This document shows, piece after piece, positions 30,379-36,416 of a DNA stretch of 36,416 nt. A program made the position numbers and the translations under genes. Within the stretch, counting starts at the first letter, position 1. The number at the start of each line of letters is the position of its first letter. Source of the DNA: Verrucomicrobiales bacterium (GTDB lineage: Bacteria > Verrucomicrobiota > Verrucomicrobiia > Verrucomicrobiales > DEV007); NCBI GenBank assembly GCA_029213025.1, contig JARGOZ010000063.1:1-36416 (forward strand), given 5' to 3'. A model generated the notes under the pieces. It was not told where the DNA came from, did no database searches, and saw nothing but the letters and a program-made list of their open reading frames with translations.

Positions 30379-32196
30379 GTGAAATTCCCTGTCTCTGTTC
30401 TTGCGATTTTTCTCGCCGGCAACTGCGCCGCAGCAGATTTCGAAACCGAAATCCTGCCGTTTCTCGAAGCCCGCTGCCTGAAATGCCACGGAGGAGAGAA
30501 AACCAGAGGCGAAGTCGACTTTTCGAAAATCAATACCCTCGCCGATGCCGAAACCCATCACGAGTTGTGGGAAACTGTCGCGGATGTAATCGAGTTCGGA
30601 GAAATGCCACCGGACGATGAAGAGGCCTTGAGTGAGGAGGAGAGAACCCTCTTCCCAGACTGGTACCACAAGCATTTTCTCACAGAAATCGAAGCGAAGC
30701 CGGCTGAATTTCGACCGCGCCGGTTGTCCGGTCCCGAATATCGAAACACCCTGCGGACTCTGTTCGGTTTTGATCTGCAGGTCAACATCATCGAAGCAGA
30801 GCAAACCGTCACTGAAAAATCTCTGGTATTGAAACTACTCCCCACGGATCCTCCCGGAGCCAGCGGATATATCAATGACACGCGGGGAGCCCGACTATCG
30901 ACTGCGATCTGGGATCAATACGCCTACCTGATCGATACCGCTCTGGATCAGTTCCTTTCCAGTCGCGAAAACCTCACCGAAGCCGAAGCAAAATCCATTG
31001 CACAGGATTTTCTTCCCCGCGCCTGGCGGAGAACGGTTCCGGATGATCAATTGAAACCGGTATTGAACCAGATCGTCGATACCCCGACTCTGAAAAATGA
31101 ACTGAAAGTCGTCCTGATGTCACCGGCATTTCTTTATAGAGGTTTTATGATGCCGGGTGAACCCGGAAAACTTCAACAACCAGTTGACCAGTTTGAACTA
31201 GCCGAACGCCTCGCCTATTTTCTCTGGGAAGACATGCCGGATTCCGAACTGATGAGCCTGGCCGAAAAAGGCGAACTAAACAATCCGGATATCTACAGGA
31301 AACAAATCGACCGGATGCTGGTTTCACCAAAGTCGGGGTCGCTTGCCGAGAGCTTTGGTAAACAGTGGCTTCTGTTGGATCAAATCAAAGACCAGCGGAA
31401 TGACCCGGCGAACACCTCTGCACTGAAGAATCAGCCACTCGATTTTCTTAACTACATTTTTACCGAAGACCGCCCCGTGATGGAACTGATCGATTCCCGC
31501 ACAACCTTTATCAATAATGTGACGGCAGTCTTTTACCCCGGAGATCGCAGGCAATTGAAAAATGTCGCTAAACCCCGCGGGATCGAACGAATGGCAGTTC
31601 CCAATCAGCGAATCACGCTTAACCAAACGACAGAACGCGGCGGCATTCTCACTATGCCCGGAATTCTCTCGATGAACAAAGGACCAATTCTGCGAGGCAC
31701 CTGGATGCTGCGGCAGATCCTCGGAGAACGCCTTGGCGAACCGCCCGCCGATGTACCCGCGATCCAGTCCGCGCCGAAAGGGCAAAACCTGACTTTCCGG
31801 GAGCGGTTCGAGCAACATCGCGCCAACGAATCCTGCGCGATTTGCCACGACAAAATGGACCCGCTCGGTTTTGCTCTCGAAGCATATGATGAAAAAGGTC
31901 ATTACCACCCACAAGGTAAAGATACCTCAGGCCAATTGCCCGGCGGAAAATCGTTTACGGACTTCGCCGAACTGAAATCTCTACTTCTCACAACCCGGCG
32001 GGAAGACATCACCCGGAATGCTGTCGAACAACTCCTGGCCTACGCGCTGTGCCGAAAACTGGAACGGTTTGACCGCCCGACAGTTGATGCCCTGACCAAA
32101 CAGATCGTAGAGACCGACGGCACGTGGCGCGACCTCATTCACGGCATTGCGAACAGCCTGCCCTTCACCGAAACTGTTATTTCAACGACCTTATGA
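30379..32196 (+). CDS. PSD-type secreted cytochrome/DUF1592 family protein
   Basis: A 605-residue exported protein with signal peptide MKFPVSVLAIFLAGNCAAA. An N-terminal planctomycete-cytochrome motif CLKCH (residues 33-37) is followed by DUF1587 (FRPRRLSGPEYRNTLRTLFG), DUF1592 (FLPRAWRRTVPDDQL, ELAERLAYFLWEDMPDSEL), and DUF1588. DUF1588 carries the second heme motif CAICH (486-490) and DKMDPLGFALEAYD. DUF1585 is C-terminal (RNAVEQLLAYALCRKLERFDRPT). Both CxxCH motifs could bind heme c covalently. It is short for the family because the middle domains are compact. The GTG start has GAGG 7 bases upstream. The stop overlaps the next gene's ATG (ATGA), the usual PSD-DUF1552 pairing. The function is unproven, probably periplasmic redox. 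Confidence 0.92.
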   Translation: MKFPVSVLAIFLAGNCAAADFETEILPFLEARCLKCHGGEKTRGEVDFSKINTLADAETHHELWETVADVIEFGEMPPDDEEALSEEERTLFPDWYHKHFLTEIEAKPAEFRPRRLSGPEYRNTLRTLFGFDLQVNIIEAEQTVTEKSLVLKLLPTDPPGASGYINDTRGARLSTAIWDQYAYLIDTALDQFLSSRENLTEAEAKSIAQDFLPRAWRRTVPDDQLKPVLNQIVDTPTLKNELKVVLMSPAFLYRGFMMPGEPGKLQQPVDQFELAERLAYFLWEDMPDSELMSLAEKGELNNPDIYRKQIDRMLVSPKSGSLAESFGKQWLLLDQIKDQRNDPANTSALKNQPLDFLNYIFTEDRPVMELIDSRTTFINNVTAVFYPGDRRQLKNVAKPRGIERMAVPNQRITLNQTTERGGILTMPGILSMNKGPILRGTWMLRQILGERLGEPPADVPAIQSAPKGQNLTFRERFEQHRANESCAICHDKMDPLGFALEAYDEKGHYHPQGKDTSGQLPGGKSFTDFAELKSLLLTTRREDITRNAVEQLLAYALCRKLERFDRPTVDALTKQIVETDGTWRDLIHGIANSLPFTETVISTTL

Positions 32197-33797
32197 CCCG
32201 CAACTGGAATCTCGATCGTCGCACTTTTCTTCGCGGTGCCGCCGGAGCGCTTGTCCCGCTCCCGTTTCTAAACCTGATGGAAAACAGCGTCGCCAAAAAC
32301 CTCGCCGGCGAAACGATTCCCCCGATCCGTTTTATGTCGCTTTTCAAACCGAACGGGGTCCATCCTCCATCGTGGAATATCAATGGAGGTTCCGAGTTCG
32401 ATTTCCGGACCTCGCCCCTGATGGCCCCGTTTGCGAAGCATCGCGATGACATTCTCTTCCTCGACAATATGGGAGACTTTGGTTTTTCCTCTCATACCAA
32501 TTCAGCCCGCCGGTTTCTCTGCGGTGCCCACAACAATACCAACGGCGCGTCGATGGACCAAATGATCGCCGACCAGGTTGGGAAGGAAACGCCGCACCGC
32601 TCGCTGGAACTGACCACCGAAGGCCTCTTCACCAACCAGATCGGTTGCAGCTATATTTCTTTCGACCCGAAAGGCGATCCGATCCCGCGGGAAAGCGACC
32701 CTCAGCTTGTCTTTGACCGGCTGTTTCGTAACCCGATGAGCGATCCCGAACAGAGAAAGGCGATGGGTTGCCTGCTCGACCGGGTCAGCGAAGATGCCAA
32801 ATCAATCCAGCGAAAAACCGGCCGGGAGGATACCGAAACACTCGACGAATACCTTACCGTTTTACGTGAAACCGAAAAGCGGCTCGAAAACCGCACCGCT
32901 ACCGCAGGCGCATCCCAAATCGATTTCTCCCAACTGGAACGACCCGAGTCATCCGCCAATCTCAACGAACAGGTCGAATCCATGCTCGATCTGATCGCCC
33001 TCGCAATGTGGACCGATTCAACCCGCTGCATTTCCTACATGCTCGGCAACAGCAACAGCCGAATGGTATTTGATTTCCTCGGCGTCACGGAGCAGCACCA
33101 TTACCTCTCGCATTTTTTCCGGAACTTCAGTCGGCATAACATCGACGGCCTTCTCAAAATCAGCCTCTGGCACATGGAGAAGTTTGACCATTTGATAAGC
33201 AAACTAAAATCCTACAAAGATCACCACGGATCTCTATTGGATCACAGTGTGGTACTGTTTGGTTCCGGAATGGGACATTCCGACAATCACACCGCCCAGC
33301 GCATCCCTGTCGTCCTCGCCGGAAAAGGCGGCGGAATGATCAAAACAGGACGCTACCTGCGCTATTCGGAAAACCAGCAACTCGGTCGCCTCCACCTCAC
33401 TTTATTGCAAAAGTTCGGTGTCGCCGTCGATTCCTTCGCCAACTCCGACTCTCCCCTGCCCGGTCTCGATGGTGGTCCGTTTGAGGAATATCGCGAGCGA
33501 CCGTTTCAGAGCTGGAGCCAGGTTGAAAACGGCACCATTAACGCGCAGGGCCGCCTCCGAATGTCGGACAATCTCGACGAAGCCAAAGTTTTCTATATCG
33601 ACGTCGCAGACAAAGAGCCCGTGAGGATCGAAATCAGCTTTAAAGATTTCCACCACTTCAACGTGGCTTATCATGTCGGCACGCCGATCCAAATGACAGG
33701 AACAATCAGCGAAGTAAACGGTCGAACTGTGCTTTCGAAAATCACCACTCTGAAATCTCTGTTCGGAAAGAGCAAACCTGGCGGCAGCGGTGGATAA
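32193..33797 (+). CDS. Tat-exported DUF1552 family protein
   Basis: A 534-residue product from ATG 32193. The N-terminus carries a twin-arginine signal (LDRRTFLRGAAGALVPLPFL), so it is probably exported folded, possibly with a metal or cofactor. DUF1552 blocks include MSLFKPNGVHPPSW, SHTNSARRFLCGAH, SMDQMIADQVG, EYLTVLRETEKRLENR, VLFGSGMGHSDNHTAQRIPVVLAGKGGG and GRLHLTLLQKFGV. The last ~95 residues (from NAQGRLRMSDN) form a beta-rich extension beyond the usual DUF1552 end. The His-rich segments and alkaline-phosphatase-superfamily feel of the GMGHSDNH block suggest metal binding. It is translationally coupled to the PSD cytochrome through a 4-bp overlap. The pair is frequent and often multicopy in this superphylum. 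Confidence 0.92.
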   Translation: MTRNWNLDRRTFLRGAAGALVPLPFLNLMENSVAKNLAGETIPPIRFMSLFKPNGVHPPSWNINGGSEFDFRTSPLMAPFAKHRDDILFLDNMGDFGFSSHTNSARRFLCGAHNNTNGASMDQMIADQVGKETPHRSLELTTEGLFTNQIGCSYISFDPKGDPIPRESDPQLVFDRLFRNPMSDPEQRKAMGCLLDRVSEDAKSIQRKTGREDTETLDEYLTVLRETEKRLENRTATAGASQIDFSQLERPESSANLNEQVESMLDLIALAMWTDSTRCISYMLGNSNSRMVFDFLGVTEQHHYLSHFFRNFSRHNIDGLLKISLWHMEKFDHLISKLKSYKDHHGSLLDHSVVLFGSGMGHSDNHTAQRIPVVLAGKGGGMIKTGRYLRYSENQQLGRLHLTLLQKFGVAVDSFANSDSPLPGLDGGPFEEYRERPFQSWSQVENGTINAQGRLRMSDNLDEAKVFYIDVADKEPVRIEISFKDFHHFNVAYHVGTPIQMTGTISEVNGRTVLSKITTLKSLFGKSKPGGSGG

Positions 33798-33934
33798 TCC
33801 GATTGCAAAAAGCCGGTTTGATTCGTGCATTTTGCGAGGACCGAATTCGGATCGAATCGCTGGAAACCTCAATACTACAGGAAATTACCCTTCCAATGGG
33901 CTGTGGTGTTAATCCTGCGAAGGTGGGAAATACT

Positions 33935-34873
33935 ATGTTCGACAAATCCGGGATATTTTCAAAAGACGCGTTCCATCCTGCTGATTTCGGCCTGGAGACG
34001 TGGAAGCGGATCCTGCTTCGATCGAAGGACCGTCTCGCTGATGACCGCATCACGTTCATTGGTGCTGCAGTCGCCCTTTTCTGCCTGCTCGGCCTGATCC
34101 CCCTTCTGTCAGCCCTGGTCGGAATCTTCGGAGTATTTACCAGTCAGGATCAGGCCATGACGATAGTGGACAATTTCGAGGGCATGGTCCCGCCTGAGGC
34201 CCTGTCTCTGATTCGTGAACAAATGAGGGAGCTGACCACTTCCAACACCTCAATCGGGATCAGTTCTTTTGTTTCGATCCTCGTCGCTTTATGGGGTGGT
34301 TCGAAAGCGATGGATGCATTCATGACGGCGATCAATATGGCCTACCACGAGGACGAAGACCGGAACTTTATCAAACGGAAAGCCGTCGGACTTATACTGA
34401 CCTTAGGCACTGTGCTGGTCGTGGCCGGAGGGACGACTCTACTCATTTGGGCAAACCTTCTCGAAGGAGCAGCCCGGGGAACCTTCCTTATTTTGAAGTG
34501 GCCGCTAATCATCCTCGGGCTCATGCTTTGGCTTTCTGTGATGTATCGCTATGCACCGAACCGGCGCGATGCGAAATGGCGCTGGATCTCTCACGGCTCG
34601 ATTGTCTCAACCCTTCTCTGGGTGGCTGCCTCGTATTTGTTCAGTCTGTATGTTTCGAATTTCGGCAACTACAATGAAACTCATGGCTCTCTGGGCGCTG
34701 TAATTGTACTGATTCTATGGATCTACCTGTCCGCTGTATCACTCATCATCGGGGCTGTAGTCAACGCAGAGATGGAGTTGGAAACCGGAGTCGATACCAC
34801 AAAGGGCGAATGTCTGCCCAAAGGCGAACGGGGTGCCTACGTAGCGGACAACAAAGCGGCTGCGAAGTCATAG
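33935..34873 (+). CDS. YihY/BrkB-family integral membrane protein
   Basis: A 312-residue polytopic membrane protein. ATG 33935 is preceded by AAGGTGGG, a good ribosome binding site 7 bases away. An upstream start at 33803 lacks this and adds no family sequence. Family blocks are DRITFIGAAVALFCLLGLIPLLSALVG, ISSFVSILVALWGGSKAMDAFMTAINMAYHEDEDRNFIKRK, LMLWLSVMYRYAPNRRDAKWRWISHGSIVSTLLWV and GSLGAVIVLILWIYLSAVSLIIGAVVNAEME. YihY/BrkB proteins have six helices and no firmly established transport activity. The earlier RNase BN name for this family was wrong. The 137 bp before the start contain no gene. A strong terminator follows. Confidence 0.9.
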   Translation: MFDKSGIFSKDAFHPADFGLETWKRILLRSKDRLADDRITFIGAAVALFCLLGLIPLLSALVGIFGVFTSQDQAMTIVDNFEGMVPPEALSLIREQMRELTTSNTSIGISSFVSILVALWGGSKAMDAFMTAINMAYHEDEDRNFIKRKAVGLILTLGTVLVVAGGTTLLIWANLLEGAARGTFLILKWPLIILGLMLWLSVMYRYAPNRRDAKWRWISHGSIVSTLLWVAASYLFSLYVSNFGNYNETHGSLGAVIVLILWIYLSAVSLIIGAVVNAEMELETGVDTTKGECLPKGERGAYVADNKAAAKS

Positions 34874-34915
34874 ATCCCAGGCAAACCATTTTGACACATA
34901 TGTCGCAAGCCGTGG

Positions 34916-34938
34916 AACAGGTTGCCTAACCTGTTTTT
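34916..34938 (+). terminator. Rho-independent terminator after the YihY-like gene
   Basis: A perfect 8-bp stem AACAGGTT (34916-34923) / AACCTGTT (34928-34935) with a 4-nt loop is followed by further T residues, giving TTTTT at 34934-34938. It lies 43 bp after the YihY stop. Confidence 0.85.
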
Positions 34939-34989
34939 CAACCTTTCTCTGCCCCCTCCTGCCCGGAATCGGAACGGGTAGAAGACTGC

Positions 34990-35910
34990 TCAGCGCCGCT
35001 TTATTTGAACTTTTAGGTCTGTGCGTGCGGCTTTGACCAATGGCTCAAATCGACGACGCATTTCGTCCGTATTGCCTATCAGGAAATAGGCATCGTATTC
35101 AAACGTCATACCCGGGCGAAATCCGAATGTCGTGATCGGAGCCAGATAGGAACAATCCGAGTTTGCACCACCGCGAAAGCGGTAGCAGGTGATCTGACTT
35201 GCAGACGGGACACAAACGCCGACACCCTCACCCTGGTCGTCCACAAATGCAGCCCAATTTTCAGGGATGTCGAAATACTCGTTCTTCTGCCCGGGTTTTT
35301 TCGTTGCCAGTAGCTCTTCAGTCCACGGCGACTCGCCCTGATACAACACGAGATCGGTGAGCGACGGATCGAGAAACACCGCAGGCATCTCCTGATGGCG
35401 CGGAGCATGTGACTCTTTCCCTCTATACGACATGCGGAATTTCACATGAACAAGATCCACCGTGAGCGCAATCCACTGCTCCAGGATGAAGTTGTCGAGT
35501 TTTTCGCCCGTAGCCCAGTGGAGAGGAATGGATTGGGAGTAGAGCTTGTCCTTGTCGACGTCGACCTGCAACAACTGTGGAACTGCGTTCTTGTAATCTC
35601 CGCCCTGCACCGGATTCAGACACCAGGGCTTATCGACCCACTTCGATCCATCCGCGTTCCCATAGTAGGACTGCTGGATCAGCCTCCCTCGATCGTAGTG
35701 GTTGAGCAGGTTTTGTTTCGATCCGGATCGCGAAAGAAAACCGATGCCGGCTCCGGCGCTCTTAATAACACCAAGTCGAAGCTTCCCGTTGTCCAGAAAG
35801 ATCCAATCCGAATCATCAACTCCTGGAGCCTTATCGTCTCCAAACATGCCCTGAACGGCGCCGGCAAACAGAAATACAGCTGCGATAATAGATGTATTCA
35901 CACGTAGCAT
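34990..35910 (-). CDS. Secreted beta-rich protein of unknown function
   Basis: A 306-residue product from ATG 35910 with signal peptide MLRVNTSIIAAVFLFAGAVQG. The mature part is predicted beta-rich. It opens with DWIFLDNGKLRLGVIKSAGAGIGFLSRSGSKQNLLNHYDRGRLIQQSYYG, like the first strands of carbohydrate-active or galactose-mutarotase-like sandwiches. Further blocks are HWATGEKLDNFILEQWIAL, APRHQEMPAVFLDP, ENWAAFVDDQGEGVGVCVPSA and TTFGFRPGMTFEYDAYFLIG. Similar secreted proteins occur near polysaccharide genes in this superphylum. The role is unknown. A start at 36093 was rejected because the extension is read from intron-like sequence. The RFRG-type C-terminal tail ends KVQIKRR. Confidence 0.7.
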   Translation of the reverse strand: MLRVNTSIIAAVFLFAGAVQGMFGDDKAPGVDDSDWIFLDNGKLRLGVIKSAGAGIGFLSRSGSKQNLLNHYDRGRLIQQSYYGNADGSKWVDKPWCLNPVQGGDYKNAVPQLLQVDVDKDKLYSQSIPLHWATGEKLDNFILEQWIALTVDLVHVKFRMSYRGKESHAPRHQEMPAVFLDPSLTDLVLYQGESPWTEELLATKKPGQKNEYFDIPENWAAFVDDQGEGVGVCVPSASQITCYRFRGGANSDCSYLAPITTFGFRPGMTFEYDAYFLIGNTDEMRRRFEPLVKAARTDLKVQIKRR

Positions 35911-35940
35911 AGACCGGCTTCCTATAGAGTCTGTTTCTGA

Positions 35941-36060
35941 GTCGATAAATTTAGAAACGCAGGTTACCCGGCGTCCCCCTCGCAGATCCCAGCGTGCGGT
36001 TCTCCCCCACCAGGCACCGCAGCGATTCGCGCACATTACCGGTTTTCGTTCACTGCGTTT
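35941..36060 (-). ncRNA. Probable group II intron 3' domain (V/VI region) remnant
   Basis: The minus strand from 36040 to 35950 reads like the sequence that commonly follows group II intron maturase genes. It has GTGCGCGAATC, then GCGGT...ACCGC (a stem), CACGCTGGGATCTG, and a hairpin GACGC-CGG-GTAA-CC-GCGTTTC with one mismatch. The intron's 3' end would be near 35940, just upstream of the secreted-protein gene. This is recognition from memory of such sequences, not a computed fold. Confidence 0.45.
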
Positions 36061-36085
36061 ACTTTTCCTTCCATTGCTTAGTAGA

Positions 36086-36274
36086 TCAATCAATTAATAG
36101 CGGCTGCAGGTTGCCCTGAGCATCACGCCCATAGAGCGGTCGATACGCTTCAATTATCCGTGCCTGCGGCCTGTTCCAATGCTCATGCGACAGGATCGCG
36201 AAGCGGGTCCAGTCGAAGCTGTTCCGCAGAATTCGCCGGTTTGACCATTTGTAGATCAGACGAATTTCCGCAGA
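36086..36274 (-). pseudogene. C-terminal remnant of a group II intron reverse transcriptase/maturase
   Basis: A 62-codon open stretch ending at TGA 36086 and closed upstream by an in-frame TGA (36275-36277). It reads RLIYKWSNRRILRNSFDWTR, then PQARIIEAY. This resembles the maturase C-terminus pattern (YKWxNRRSQRxSFxW, followed by PxPxI). The rest of the enzyme is not in the window in this frame. A different frame just upstream (ending WRDLRKFV) may have been connected before a frameshift. It precedes the intron-like RNA segment in the expected order. Confidence 0.45.
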
Positions 36275-36384
36275 TCACGCCAGGTCATTCTCCCCGTACC
36301 GGTCAACGGCCATAAAACTATCTGGTTCTTGATGTGTCCGTCCCCGGTTTTGATGTCGGGCCGGGTTGCGTCGTGCGAGGAGTG

Positions 36385-36416
36385 CCGGGGTTGATCAGAT
36401 ACCCGGTGGAACCTCG
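36385..36416. repeat. Diverged start of the 107-bp palindromic element at the window edge
   Basis: This stretch matches the beginning of the units at 25604-25985 (CCGGG, TTGATCA, ATACCCGG and CCTCG in the same order and nearly the same spacing). It is cut by the window end. It shows the element is dispersed, not confined to one array. Confidence 0.65.

Noticed and set aside
35911..36093. N-terminal extension of the secreted protein to 36093
   Set aside because: The extension is Arg/Trp-rich and read from the intron-like 3' sequence. A clean signal peptide begins at 35910.

Overview
The window looks like chromosomal DNA from a member of the Planctomycetota-Verrucomicrobiota-Chlamydiota group, most likely a free-living, probably marine, Verrucomicrobiota. 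The evidence is gene content: a paired PSD-type cytochrome (DUF1587/1592/1588/1585) and Tat-exported DUF1552 protein, a secreted sulfatase, secreted alpha/alpha-toroid proteins beside a giant DUF4175-like coiled-coil protein, an SHD1 domain, a Pkn-type kinase with a sensor-like C-terminus, and MglA/roadblock proteins with long low-complexity arms. Base composition is moderately GC-rich. Many starts lack a strong Shine-Dalgarno sequence and several are GTG or TTG. No rRNA, tRNA or CRISPR array was seen.

Layout. 1-3002 is the 3' part of a large secreted calcium-binding VCBS/von Willebrand A protein. 3084-4623 holds a CobW-type metallochaperone GTPase and an ArsR-type regulator. 4620-12880 (minus) is a tightly packed five-gene operon: giant membrane/coiled-coil protein, two tandem paralogous toroid proteins, a secreted DUF3472-like/SHD1 protein and a small conserved protein. 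12980-16311 contains an AI-2E-family transporter, two small envelope proteins, an FmdB zinc ribbon and a VPPA-repeat membrane protein. 16331-20859 (minus) is a three-gene small-GTPase module: a repeat-rich roadblock protein, an MglA-like GTPase and a second roadblock protein. Its GTPase naturally carries Leu where MglA has the catalytic Gln82. 21109-25428 has a sulfatase, an LRR-like membrane protein and a zinc-ribbon/Ser-Thr kinase/RCC1-like fusion.

25429-26114 is mostly a tandem array of a 107-bp palindromic element. 26115-27779 is a two-gene unit that matches the alternative MnmL-MnmM route to the mnm5(s2)U wobble modification of tRNA. It is followed by a Gdx/SugE-type guanidinium exporter. 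28.6-30.2 kb is an IS110-family element whose upstream non-coding region is a candidate bridge RNA and whose transposase lacks the fourth catalytic Asp. 30379-33797 is the PSD/DUF1552 pair, followed by a YihY/BrkB membrane protein with a clear terminator and, on the minus strand, a secreted protein of unknown function. The right edge holds what looks like the 3' remnant of a group II intron and a diverged copy of the 107-bp element.

Two repeat families recur. One is an 11-mer TGTACCCTGTT spaced at exactly 22 bp in 2-3 copies at three separate loci (9.17, 14.70 and 22.68 kb). The other is the 107-bp palindromic element. The observations I find most worth following are the GTPase module with its naturally substituted switch II, the 22-bp-period repeats (one array forms the 5' end of a gene), the IS110 element, and the MnmL/MnmM pair.
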